Shown here piece by piece: positions 44,669 through 53,714 of a stretch of DNA of 64,000 bases; the first letter of the stretch is position 1; every line of letters begins with the position of its first letter. The notes beneath the pieces are model-generated. The model worked only from the letters and a program-made list of their open reading frames with translations. It searched no databases and was not told the origin of the DNA. Made by a program: the position numbers and the translations under genes. This stretch comes from Reichenbachiella agarivorans (GTDB lineage Bacteria > Bacteroidota > Bacteroidia > Cytophagales > Cyclobacteriaceae): the NCBI RefSeq assembly GCF_025502585.1, contig NZ_CP106679.1, positions 248,001 to 312,000 on the forward strand, written 5' to 3'.

Positions 44669-45559
44669 TTACTTCTTTTGTGTGACTACATACACGCCAC
44701 CAATCACGACAATAGCTCCCAATATCTGTCCCCAACTCAATGTCTCACCCAAAAACATCCAAGCCAAAACGATTGTAGAAACAGGGCCCAAACTAGCGAT
44801 TACAGAGAAGTTGGGAGCACCGAGTATTTTGATGGCATAGGAAATCAAATAGGAAGGGATCACAGTAGAAAAAATTGCCATTGCCAAACTAAGCCAATAC
44901 ACCTGATGAGGGTAAGAAGTGAATTGAAAATCTCCCACCACAGCATAATGCAAACAGACACAAACACATGATACCATCATCGCCAACGAAGTAAATAAAG
45001 TAGACCCTAGCTGCGGGATCAACCAATCACTACCTACCAAATAGGAAGCGTAAGTCAAAGCACTTAATACAATCAGCCCCACACCAAGGAGGCTTGACAA
45101 CTCCATAAAATTCGGTTCTTGATAGTACATGATTACTATCCCTAAGTAGGTAATCAAAATGGCCAAAACTTGAACCCTGGTGATTTTCCTTTTCAGAAAA
45201 ACAGAAGACAAGACAAGCACGACAGTTGGGTATATAAATAAGATGATCCGCTCTAGACTTGCTTTGATATATTGCAAGCCTAGAAAGTCAAAATAGCTTG
45301 CTAAATAGTAGCCCAAAAATCCAAAGACAACAACAGATATGGCGATTTTGACCGTCAGTTTGCTTTTTAGAACTGACCAATTCAGCATGGCAACCAACAG
45401 GTAGAATGGCAAGGACAGCATCATCCTAAACAGCAACAGCGTAACGGTATCTACTTCATACTGATAGACCAACTTGACCATGACCGCCTTGGCAGAGAAC
45501 AGCACAACGCCTAACATGGCAATCAAAACAGCAACCTTCTTTGTACTATACACACCCAT
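44669..45559 (-). CDS. EamA/DMT-family transporter
   Basis: 296 aa with ten hydrophobic helices in two similar halves, as in drug/metabolite exporters of the EamA family. LVYQYEVDTVTLLLFRMML near the N terminus and SVIASLGPVSTIVLAWMFLGETLSWGQILGAIVVIGGV near the end are typical. Substrate unknown. It converges on the LRR gene. Confidence 0.88.
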   Translation of the reverse strand: MGVYSTKKVAVLIAMLGVVLFSAKAVMVKLVYQYEVDTVTLLLFRMMLSLPFYLLVAMLNWSVLKSKLTVKIAISVVVFGFLGYYLASYFDFLGLQYIKASLERIILFIYPTVVLVLSSVFLKRKITRVQVLAILITYLGIVIMYYQEPNFMELSSLLGVGLIVLSALTYASYLVGSDWLIPQLGSTLFTSLAMMVSCVCVCLHYAVVGDFQFTSYPHQVYWLSLAMAIFSTVIPSYLISYAIKILGAPNFSVIASLGPVSTIVLAWMFLGETLSWGQILGAIVVIGGVYVVTQKK

Positions 45560-45641
45560 ATAGATGCGAAGTAAGTACTAAATAATTAATGCTACCATAA
45601 TAACCTGTAAAACCATCAGTTTATTCCCCACTAATTAGCAG

Positions 45642-45672
45642 TTGCTTTGAGAGATAAAAAAAACTACATTTG
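45642..45672 (+). promoter_or_regulatory. Putative Bacteroidota promoter of the PAS histidine kinase
   Basis: TTG at 45642-45644 and TACATTTG at 45665-45672, separated by 20 bases, fit the TTG-N19-23-TAnnTTTG pattern. 77 bases before the ATG. Confidence 0.45.
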
Positions 45673-45749
45673 TTTTTAGAGAAAAATTAAACTGAATCAG
45701 CCGTCAACAAGCATCAACCAATAATTAAAACGACAGACTAGCAGCATTT

Positions 45750-47336
45750 ATGGATTTGTACGGGATTGTTGGATCACTGATCAGCTTTGGGCTAGTCGGT
45801 GTTGCAGCTATAATTTTTCAAAAATCAAAACGGGATCAAGCAATTGAGAAGGCACAACCATCTGTAGTCAGTGGTCATGAAAACACTTCTTACGAACATC
45901 TAAAACTTTTACTTGATCAGGCTCAAAAAGAAGCCAAGTTGGGCACCTGGAACTGGGATCTCCTCTCAGACACACTTACATGGTCTGATGAGATTTACCA
46001 TATATTCGAATTCTCCAAACTCAACAAACCGAGTATTTCTCAAATCCAAAAAATCATCCACGAGGAAGATTTGGAAGAATACAATCATTCGATCAGCGAA
46101 ATCATGCTGGGAAAATACCCTAGACGAATCCAGTATAGAATCCGAAATCAAAACAACCACATCAAGCATATCTCCGAAAAAAGAGAAATCATACGAGACG
46201 AAAACGGTCTCCCTATTCGTGTCCTAGGTACAACCCAAGACATCTCCAAACAAACCCAGACAACTGATTACCTATTTAAAACCAAGAGCAACTACCGTTT
46301 GCTCACTCAAACATTGCCCGTAGGCATATATCGATCCAACAAAAAAGGAGACATCCTTTTCGTCAACAAAAAGATGGTAGAGATGTTTGGCTTCTCTTCA
46401 GAAGAAGAAATGATGCAGAGTCAATGCCAGGACTTTTACCACAACCAAGAGTACCGTAGCAATCTCATCGACCAACTGGAAAACGACGGGATGATACTCG
46501 ACTACAAAATCACCTTTCGTCGAAAGGATGGGTCCCTTTTCGTAGGGACAGAAAACGCACAAATCGAAGGAGATGAACTGCATGGTGTCATCCAAGATGT
46601 AACAGAACGAACCACCATCGAGGAAGAAAAAAATGAATTGATCTCCACCCTCCAGCGTCAAAATGAGGACATGGAACGATTTGCACACATCATATCTCAC
46701 AACCTAAGGTGTCCCTTGGTCAATCTCGTAGGTCTGACACAAATCATGGATCGATCTACCCTCAGTCCAGACAACAATGAGATCGTAGACCTCATGGTGC
46801 TGTCGACCAACAACCTAGATATGATCATCAAGGATCTCAATAAGACAGTTTCGATCCGTGGCAAAAAACACGAACACTATGAAACCGTCAATCTCACCAA
46901 AAGTTTGGAACAGGTCAAGTTGGAGTTGAGAGAGAGCATTATAGACCATGGTGCCACTATCCTGAGTAATATCTCGATCACTGACGAAATACTGTCTATC
47001 CCAAGTTTCATCAACAACATCCTTTACCAAATTTTGGACAATGCGATCAAATTTCATGATCCCAACCGAGATCCAAAAGTTATGATCACATATACCTCCA
47101 CAGACAAAACTGCGGAGTTTGTCATAGAAGACAATGGCATAGGCATAGACATGAGCACCAGCAAGGACAGGTTATTTAAGCTCTACGAAAAATTCTACCC
47201 CAAAATAACAGGACGAGGAGTTGGACTTTACATGACCTACAACCACATCAATGCACTCAAAGGCAGTATCCATGTCGACAGCCAATTAGGAGTAGGGACA
47301 CGTATTCATATCAGCTTACCCAAAGATAACCACTGA
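45750..47336 (+). CDS. PAS-domain sensor histidine kinase
   Basis: 528 aa. A single N-terminal membrane helix (IVGSLISFGLVGVAAIIF), a first PAS/PAC unit (LGTWNWDLLSDTLTWSDEIY ... VLGTTQDIS), a second PAS/PAC unit (LPVGIYRSNKKGDILFVNKKM ... GVIQDVTERT), a coiled coil, phospho-acceptor His317 in HIISHNLRCPLVNL, and an ATPase domain with QILDNAIKF, EDNGIGID and GRGVGLYMTYNHI. The HNLRxP form of the H box is typical of Bacteroidota PAS kinases. No partner regulator adjacent; the signal is unknown. Confidence 0.9.
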   Translation: MDLYGIVGSLISFGLVGVAAIIFQKSKRDQAIEKAQPSVVSGHENTSYEHLKLLLDQAQKEAKLGTWNWDLLSDTLTWSDEIYHIFEFSKLNKPSISQIQKIIHEEDLEEYNHSISEIMLGKYPRRIQYRIRNQNNHIKHISEKREIIRDENGLPIRVLGTTQDISKQTQTTDYLFKTKSNYRLLTQTLPVGIYRSNKKGDILFVNKKMVEMFGFSSEEEMMQSQCQDFYHNQEYRSNLIDQLENDGMILDYKITFRRKDGSLFVGTENAQIEGDELHGVIQDVTERTTIEEEKNELISTLQRQNEDMERFAHIISHNLRCPLVNLVGLTQIMDRSTLSPDNNEIVDLMVLSTNNLDMIIKDLNKTVSIRGKKHEHYETVNLTKSLEQVKLELRESIIDHGATILSNISITDEILSIPSFINNILYQILDNAIKFHDPNRDPKVMITYTSTDKTAEFVIEDNGIGIDMSTSKDRLFKLYEKFYPKITGRGVGLYMTYNHINALKGSIHVDSQLGVGTRIHISLPKDNH

Positions 47337-47531
47337 GCCCTCAAGCATCCCATGACCTCCCATATCGAGCAGCGTGTGTTATTATTCGATGAACACCCCT
47401 ATTTTCTTCGACCAATTCATTGGTACTCACAGCAACAAAGACCGCTCTCTTTCTTAATTTAGGTTTTTGGTTCAACCCAAACTCCGGTATTTTAACATTA
47501 AGCATGATAAGAAAGGCCATTTTCAATCGAA

Positions 47532-48662
47532 ATGAGTACCATGAAACTATTGATCTATACCCTACTATGCGTCATTTCAATTTGCTTGCATAGCCATGCT
47601 AGTGAATTAACCCACACATCTATCTCTGGCCAAATCCTAGACAGTGAAACAAGAGAACCCTTGGCATTTGCCAATATCATCTATGGAAATCATGGGACGA
47701 CTAGCAATATGGATGGGCATTTCGTACTCAATACCGATCACCAAAACAAAGAGACACGTCTCATCATCAAATACATCGGGTATGAGACAGCAACACTAAC
47801 CTTGGAAGATGGCGGTACAGGACTAGTTATTGAGTTGAAACCTGAGTCTAAAGTTCTGGACGGAGTGACTATATATACCGCAGATGATGTGATCAAAGAC
47901 GTCATTCACTTTCATCAAATCAATTATGAATTCAAAGACCAATTGCTACACAGCTACTACAAAGAATCCATCCAATCAGACGGTGATTACTATTACATAG
48001 CAGAGGGACTGTTCAGCATTTACCTACCCACGATCTATAGTGACAACAAACTCGCAGTGAGTGCGAGAAAAACGCGCAAAAAAGAATTCGTTTCGTTAGA
48101 CACCGTCAAGATCCCCATGATCCAAGGGCATGTCACTGACATGGTAGATGGCTCAGCGCGTCGCAAGGGCAGCTTCCTAGACGCTGACTATATCAACAAC
48201 TACAAATTCACCAAAGATGAAGTCACGACTTACGATGGAAGAGAAGTTTTCAAAATCACCTATGAACCTATCAACAAAAAGGCGACATCACAAGGGACGA
48301 TTTTCATAGACATAGAGTCCAAAGCCATCATCAAAGCTGAATACTACCCCACCCTCGATCGACAAACATTCTGGACCAATGTCATGTGGACAGAAGAATA
48401 CAAGGAGATTGATGGGACTTGGTATATCCACCGAGTCTCTTATCAAGGTGAATGGGAATACAAAAACAAAAAATATGCTTACGATGCACTGATGGTTGTC
48501 ACGGATTTTAAAAACGTGAGCAAAAAACCCTACTTCAAAGACGAATTGACAGAAGACGCAGTTTTCTTCAAAGAAGCTTCGGTATTCTCAGATACTTTTT
48601 GGGCAAACGACACGCATCTAGAACTGACCGAAACCGAAAGGGTTTCCTTTGCCAAGAAGTAG
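47532..48662 (+). CDS. Secreted protein with carboxypeptidase-regulatory-like domain
   Basis: 376 aa with a signal peptide (LCVISICLHSHAS). Residues about 30-105 form the CarboxypepD_reg-like beta sandwich: ISGQILDSETREPLAFANIIYGNHGTTSNMDGHF and IKYIGYETATLTL. The rest is beta-rich and resembles the DUF5686-type region seen in Bacteroidota outer-membrane proteins, without a barrel. Probably periplasmic. Function unknown. Confidence 0.78.
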   Translation: MSTMKLLIYTLLCVISICLHSHASELTHTSISGQILDSETREPLAFANIIYGNHGTTSNMDGHFVLNTDHQNKETRLIIKYIGYETATLTLEDGGTGLVIELKPESKVLDGVTIYTADDVIKDVIHFHQINYEFKDQLLHSYYKESIQSDGDYYYIAEGLFSIYLPTIYSDNKLAVSARKTRKKEFVSLDTVKIPMIQGHVTDMVDGSARRKGSFLDADYINNYKFTKDEVTTYDGREVFKITYEPINKKATSQGTIFIDIESKAIIKAEYYPTLDRQTFWTNVMWTEEYKEIDGTWYIHRVSYQGEWEYKNKKYAYDALMVVTDFKNVSKKPYFKDELTEDAVFFKEASVFSDTFWANDTHLELTETERVSFAKK

Positions 48663-48772
48663 CACTTACGCCCATTTGTTGACAGACTGCCAAGCCAATA
48701 TGCTGCTATTTTTGACAGAATCTCTTTAATTTCCGCATTCAAAGAATTCTATACTTTTTTTCGATCTGTAGC

Positions 48773-49573
48773 GTGACACACAATATCTATCTCAATATTT
48801 TGGAATTGGAAGAGGGTGCATCCAAAACTGAGATCAAAGCAGCCTATCGCAGGTTATCCAAACAGTATCATCCCGACATCAATCGCTCGCAGGATGCCAA
48901 GGAAAAATTCATCGAAATCAACGAAGCGTATAAGTTCCTCATAGATGTAGGTCCCAGACCACAAACCATCACTTATGACCAACCAGACTATGGCTATGAT
49001 CCACAGGTTGCCGCCTATCAAGAACGCAGGCGTCAGGCTCGTGAATATGCTAAGCAAAGGGCACATGATGCCATACGCAGACAAAGTGAGTTAATTAAAT
49101 ACTTACTGAGAGTCTTTAACCTAGCGTCTATTTTGATGCTTGCATTCAATATACTGCTGGAGATAGACAGCCATCTGCCTCTGCAAGCAGATGACCATCA
49201 CATCGCAAACTACAGTCCCAAAATAGGTGGCAATATACATAGCAACCCCTCCTATGACTTGATTTTCTTTGAAGACTTCACCATGAAATTTCCAAAACAC
49301 GAATTGAAGAAAATCGTCCTACCCCCAGTCGTCACTGTTCACAAATCTTTGATCTTTTCCATTCCAGTGTTGATGGATGCCAATATCGGCAATCATCTCG
49401 TTCGATTCAAACAAGAATACAGTCTGGTGGCTTTTTTCAATCTATTGGTCAAATTGGTATTCCTATCCTTTCTATTGTACCGATTTGTATTCAAGACTTT
49501 GGATACCCAACTGTCGATGGCGATTTTGATTACTTTCTTCTACCTATTTGAACTGATGATTTTCTTCTCTTAA
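48773..49573 (+). CDS. J-domain membrane protein
   Basis: 266 aa from a GTG start. N-terminal J domain (residues 4-60) with HPD in SKQYHPDINRSQDAKEKFIEINEAY, the motif that stimulates Hsp70 ATPase. A basic linker follows, then one membrane helix (about 110-130) and two C-terminal helices (about 215-264) around a periplasmic-like segment. It should recruit DnaK to the membrane; clients unknown. No Gly/Phe or zinc region, so not DnaJ itself. Confidence 0.85.
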   Translation: MTHNIYLNILELEEGASKTEIKAAYRRLSKQYHPDINRSQDAKEKFIEINEAYKFLIDVGPRPQTITYDQPDYGYDPQVAAYQERRRQAREYAKQRAHDAIRRQSELIKYLLRVFNLASILMLAFNILLEIDSHLPLQADDHHIANYSPKIGGNIHSNPSYDLIFFEDFTMKFPKHELKKIVLPPVVTVHKSLIFSIPVLMDANIGNHLVRFKQEYSLVAFFNLLVKLVFLSFLLYRFVFKTLDTQLSMAILITFFYLFELMIFFS

Positions 49574-49627
49574 TCTCCAATTCATGAGACATGGCTTATA
49601 CCTTTGCCATTCTGCTTCCAACAGCCC

Positions 49628-50302
49628 ATGAACCACAACTTGTTTCAGGATAATCATTTTCTGGATTTTCATACACACCACCTGCGCCATGTGGATCGTG
49701 ATGATGTGACAGAAATCGTCTCTATTCATATGGGTAAAGAACGGGCGCACCAATATTTCACCATAGGCATACACCCCTGGTGGATCGAACAACTCCTCAC
49801 CTCGACCCAATCCGACGAACTCAAACTACAACTCAGCGATCCTCACTGTCTCGCTATGGGTGAGATCGGACTAGACAACACCAAAGGCCCTTCGCTTAAA
49901 ATACAAACAGAGCTATTCAAGAGCCTTTTGCATCTAGCCGAAGACCTCAAAAAGCCTGTCGTGATTCATTGTGTGAGAGCCTTTGATCAACTCATCAAAA
50001 TCAAGAAAGAATTTCCTCTCATCCCAAACTGGTGTGTACATGGCTTTGGCAGGCATGCGATTTTGGCTCGACAACTCGTCGACCAAGGGTTTTATCTTTC
50101 GCTCATGCCTAACATGCCTTCTTCCAAATATGAAGACATTATTAAATCTGTACCCTTGGATCGCATATTTTTAGAAACAGACAGCATGCCCGATGTGAAC
50201 ATCGAAGAAATATATTTTCGGATATCGAAATTGTCAGGTATAGAAATTTCTGATCTTTGCCGTCAATTGAATCGCAATGCAAGAGAATTTTTCAAAATAT
50301 GA
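49628..50302 (+). CDS. TatD-family metal-dependent hydrolase
   Basis: 224 aa TIM-barrel deoxyribonuclease-like protein. Start at MNHNLFQDNHFLDFHTHH rather than an upstream TTG. Metal ligands: HTHH at 15-18, MGEIGLD, VIHCVRA and a late LETDSMPDV. Slightly short for the family, and somewhat diverged in the region after EIGLD, as in other Bacteroidota copies. Its stop overlaps the tcdA ATG. Confidence 0.88.
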   Translation: MNHNLFQDNHFLDFHTHHLRHVDRDDVTEIVSIHMGKERAHQYFTIGIHPWWIEQLLTSTQSDELKLQLSDPHCLAMGEIGLDNTKGPSLKIQTELFKSLLHLAEDLKKPVVIHCVRAFDQLIKIKKEFPLIPNWCVHGFGRHAILARQLVDQGFYLSLMPNMPSSKYEDIIKSVPLDRIFLETDSMPDVNIEEIYFRISKLSGIEISDLCRQLNRNAREFFKI

Positions 50303-51021
50303 GTGATTGGTTAGAGAGAACGGAATTATTGATAGGTAAAGATGCACTCAACAAACTAAAACAAGCGCATGTATTGGTTGTGGGACTGGGGGGAGTGGGC
50401 AGCTATGCCGCAGAAACGCTCGTACGTGCGGGACTGGGTAAAATCACCATCATAGATGGTGACGATGTAGACCCCACCAACAAGAATCGTCAACTTCAGG
50501 CATTGGACTCTACCGTGGGACAACAAAAAGCACATGTATTGAAAGAGCGTTTCCTCGACATCAATTCAGACCTTGAGATTCGTGTCCTCGATGCCTTCAT
50601 GGAACCAGATGCCATGCATTCATTCTTGCTGGAGAATCAATTTGATTTTGTCATGGATTGTATCGACAGTATCAAACCCAAGTTGTCCATGATTCTGATT
50701 TTGCGTCGGATGAAATTCAAGTTCATCTCCTCCATGGGTGCTGGAGGAAAAATGGATCCCTCCAAAATCCGCGTAACCGATGTATTCAAAACCACAGAGT
50801 GCAAGTTTGCCCAGCAAGTCAGAAAAATGCTCAAAGCCAAAGGCATAGACAGAGGAGTCCTATGTGTGTACTCTGAAGAGATCCAACCCAAACACGCACT
50901 CAAACTCACTGATGGCACTCATTTCAAAAAGTCCTTTTACGGTACCATCTCCTATATGCCAGCCATGTTTGGGATGACTATGGCAGCAGAAGTGATCAAG
51001 CGGATTACCGCCAACCAATAA
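50299..51021 (+). CDS. tcdA: tRNA threonylcarbamoyladenosine dehydratase (TcdA/CsdL)
   Basis: E1-like ATP-dependent enzyme that cyclises t6A37 to ct6A. 240 aa; the start MSDWLERTELLIGKDAL is the family N terminus, within ATGA overlap of tatD. Nucleotide-binding GLGGVGSYAAE at 29-39, then DCIDSIKPKL and the SSMGAGGKMDPSKI motif. t6A itself depends on TsaE, encoded elsewhere in this window. Confidence 0.94.
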   Translation: MSDWLERTELLIGKDALNKLKQAHVLVVGLGGVGSYAAETLVRAGLGKITIIDGDDVDPTNKNRQLQALDSTVGQQKAHVLKERFLDINSDLEIRVLDAFMEPDAMHSFLLENQFDFVMDCIDSIKPKLSMILILRRMKFKFISSMGAGGKMDPSKIRVTDVFKTTECKFAQQVRKMLKAKGIDRGVLCVYSEEIQPKHALKLTDGTHFKKSFYGTISYMPAMFGMTMAAEVIKRITANQ

Positions 51022-51032
51022 TACTAGAAGTT

Positions 51033-51089
51033 GACCACTACTATTTGCATCGAAAACAAACCACCAGATTTTCGATCTAGTGGTCTATT
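51033..51089. terminator. Bidirectional terminator between tcdA and sulfatase
   Basis: A hairpin ACCACCAGAT-TTTCG-ATCTAGTGGT at 51060-51084 has a T-rich side on both strands, and GACCACTA (51033-51040) can pair alternatively with TAGTGGTC (51078-51085). Lies between converging genes. Confidence 0.7.
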
Positions 51090-51137
51090 TCTACCATGCT
51101 GAAAATTTACTCCTCTTCTCACTGCTTTACCTTTACC

Positions 51138-52781
51138 CTACCAAAAGTCATTGCCTTTCTCAACCTGCATGTCATTGTATTTTTGGATAAAAAGGCTATC
51201 CAATTCTGGAGAATCTTTGTACTTGCTACGTAACTCTGTCAACTTGATTTGGAGTTCTTTCACTACATCTGCATAAGCTGGGTCGTCATAGACATTGTTC
51301 ATTTCATTAGGATCATCGAGGCGATCATAAAGCTCCCATTCATCAATATCGTAGTAGAAGTGCACCAATTTATATTCCTTGGTCACGATACCATAGTGTC
51401 GCTTGACCATGTGTACGCTAGGGTATTCATAGTAATGATAGTACACAGCCTCCCGATCCCACTGCTCTTTGTGGCCTGTGAGCAGAGGCATCAGACTCTC
51501 GCCCTGCATGTCACTAGGCGCAGAGATACCAGCTGCCTCCAATAGTGTCTGCGCAAAATCTAGATTTTGCACCATTTCGTTTTCAACCGTGCCTGCAGCG
51601 ACTTTGTCAGGCCATCTGACCATCAAGGGTGTTTTGAATGACTCGTCGTAGATAAAACGCTTGTCAAACCAACCATGATCACCCAAATAAAAACCTTGGT
51701 CGGAAGTATAAACCACAATGGTATTTTCAGCCAACCCGCTTTCGTCGAGGTAGTCCAACACCCGTCCTACATTGTCATCCACAGAAGAGATGCAGGCCAA
51801 ATAGTCTTGCATATAGCGCTGATATTTCCATCTCATTTTTTCCTCCTCAGTCATCATGGGCCAGTGCTGCTCAAAGTAGTCATTGATCGAGTCCAACACG
51901 ACATTATATTGTGCCTTTTGTTCATCTGTCGCTCGTCCAAATGGTCCATAAAATCCATTTTCGAACTCTTCGACCTTAGGCGTGACTTTATCTCCCATTT
52001 TCTCAAGGAGTTCGGGTCGGATTTTGCTATCATGGCTATACATCATGTGCGTCAATAGATTCATCTCCGCAGTCTTGGCTGCCGTTCCTCTATTTTGATA
52101 GTCATCAAACAATGTCTCTGGTTCGGGGAACTGTTTTTTGGTAAACTCCGCAAACTTATCAGGTCTTGGCCACCATGGGCGATGTGGAGCCTTGTGCATG
52201 TACATCATCATAAATGGCTTGTCTGGATCACGATCTTCCTTGAGCCAATTAAGTGTAAGATCAGTGATCACATCGGTCACATAGCCCATGATAGTCGTAT
52301 CTCCGCGTGGCGTATCAAAATCTGGGTTGAGGTAATAGCCTTGACCTGGAAGGATCATGAATTCATCCGCACCTTTAGGGTTGTTGCCAAAATGCAACTT
52401 GCCAAACATGGCAGTCTGGTAACCATTGGCTTGAAAAATCTGAGGAAAAGTAACCTGTGTAGTATCAAATGGCATCAAATTGTCGATCTTCCCATTGATG
52501 TGTGTATGCTTGCCCGTCAGAATCGTAGCACGAGATGGTGCGCATATCGAGTTGGACACACAGGCATTGGTAAACAACATCCCCTCATCCGCAATCCTAT
52601 CTATGTTTGGTGTCTGGAGCAGCTCACTACCGTAGGCACTGATAGCCTGATAGGCGTGATCATCTGACATAATAAAAAGAATGTTGGGTCTGGTCTCCTT
52701 TGTCTTTTCAGTTTGTTTGCAACCAAAAAGAATAGAAAGGGTGAACAAAAATAGGATCTGTGATTTAAGCATTTTTATCAA
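51138..52781 (-). CDS. Cys-type sulfatase, lipoprotein
   Basis: 547 aa. Lipobox LFGC at residues 18-21 marks an envelope lipoprotein. Metal Asp40-Asp41 in FIMSDDHAYQ; the formylglycine-forming Cys80 in CAPSRATILTG; YTSDQGFYLGDHGWFDKR is the second metal site. Removes sulfate esters from a polysaccharide or its oligosaccharides. It is the last gene of a minus-strand run with a hydrolase, beta-helix and heparinase-like genes. It needs maturation by an anSME or FGE not seen in the window. Confidence 0.9.
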   Translation of the reverse strand: MIKMLKSQILFLFTLSILFGCKQTEKTKETRPNILFIMSDDHAYQAISAYGSELLQTPNIDRIADEGMLFTNACVSNSICAPSRATILTGKHTHINGKIDNLMPFDTTQVTFPQIFQANGYQTAMFGKLHFGNNPKGADEFMILPGQGYYLNPDFDTPRGDTTIMGYVTDVITDLTLNWLKEDRDPDKPFMMMYMHKAPHRPWWPRPDKFAEFTKKQFPEPETLFDDYQNRGTAAKTAEMNLLTHMMYSHDSKIRPELLEKMGDKVTPKVEEFENGFYGPFGRATDEQKAQYNVVLDSINDYFEQHWPMMTEEEKMRWKYQRYMQDYLACISSVDDNVGRVLDYLDESGLAENTIVVYTSDQGFYLGDHGWFDKRFIYDESFKTPLMVRWPDKVAAGTVENEMVQNLDFAQTLLEAAGISAPSDMQGESLMPLLTGHKEQWDREAVYYHYYEYPSVHMVKRHYGIVTKEYKLVHFYYDIDEWELYDRLDDPNEMNNVYDDPAYADVVKELQIKLTELRSKYKDSPELDSLFIQKYNDMQVEKGNDFW

Positions 52782-52805
52782 TTTAAAATAAGCGCAATAG
52801 GATAA

Positions 52806-53714
52806 CTATAGTTTGTTTTTTGCCTCGATGTAATTCAATGAAACCAAAAACAAATCAGTCTCTCGAAGGGTTTCTTCATAAAACACACCTTCATATTTAT
52901 AATTATTGAAGAACCCATGACCTGCATTGTCATAAAGATACAATTCACACCGCGCACCTGCGTCATGCATTTTTTCATTGTAATTTTCAGCAATACTGAC
53001 AGGGATCAAATGATCTTCTCTTCCCAAAAAAATAATGGTAGGAGGGGCTAGTTTAGTAATGTTGTGCGCAGGGGAAATCTCACGCCAGCGATCCCCCATC
53101 CGTGCATGCTCGAACCCCTCTGGGCCATTGTCAAACACAGGATTGAACAATACAAGGGCATTGGCCTTGGAACTAATACTCAAATCCTCGCCAGCTTCAT
53201 CCAAGCCTGGCAAAACCCCACAGGCAGCAGCTAAGTGTCCTCCAGCAGAGCCTCCAGATGCAACTATCCTTTTCGTGTCAATATTCAATTGCTTGGCATT
53301 GCTCCGTAGAAAGCGAATTGCCGACTTGGCATCTGCCACCGACTCATATGGTGTCGTCTGGTGTCTAGACTTGACACGGTAATCTACCAAAACCGTAATC
53401 ATCCCTCTAGAAGCAAAATATTCGGCCTGAGGCTGAAATTGATCAATAGTCCCACCATTCCATCCGCCACCAAAGTAGAATACAATCGCTGGATATTTTC
53501 TCGCTTTTTTGAAATCAGGAGGGAATTTCACCCGCATATTCAAGGTATCTCCCTTGATTACCTTGTATGTCAACTCTGTCACACCCTGGTGGTCGGCAAT
53601 AAGCACATGATCCTTCAGATCCTGTGCACGTGTTGTGAACAAAATACTAGTTAACAATAGACATACGGTTGCTACCTTTTTGATTTGACCAACAAGCTCA
53701 TTGACTAAAATCAT
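52806..53714 (-). CDS. Alpha/beta hydrolase (carbohydrate-esterase-like)
   Basis: 302 aa with a signal peptide (SILFTTRAQ). Nucleophile Ser156 in VASGGSAGGH, Asp234 in GREDHLIPVS and His266 in NAGHGFF form the triad; the oxyanion strand FYFGGGWNGG replaces the usual HGGG. Resembles BD-FAE/acetyl-xylan-esterase-like carboxylesterases. Its ATG overlaps the beta-helix stop by 4 bases, so it is coupled to that gene and probably removes ester groups from the same glycan. Confidence 0.85.
   Translation of the reverse strand: MILVNELVGQIKKVATVCLLLTSILFTTRAQDLKDHVLIADHQGVTELTYKVIKGDTLNMRVKFPPDFKKARKYPAIVFYFGGGWNGGTIDQFQPQAEYFASRGMITVLVDYRVKSRHQTTPYESVADAKSAIRFLRSNAKQLNIDTKRIVASGGSAGGHLAAACGVLPGLDEAGEDLSISSKANALVLFNPVFDNGPEGFEHARMGDRWREISPAHNITKLAPPTIIFLGREDHLIPVSIAENYNEKMHDAGARCELYLYDNAGHGFFNNYKYEGVFYEETLRETDLFLVSLNYIEAKNKL

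Noticed and set aside
47341-47526. Small minus-strand gene of 61 codons between the histidine kinase and the next gene
   Set aside because: No domain, no start context and low-complexity basic content; not supportable.
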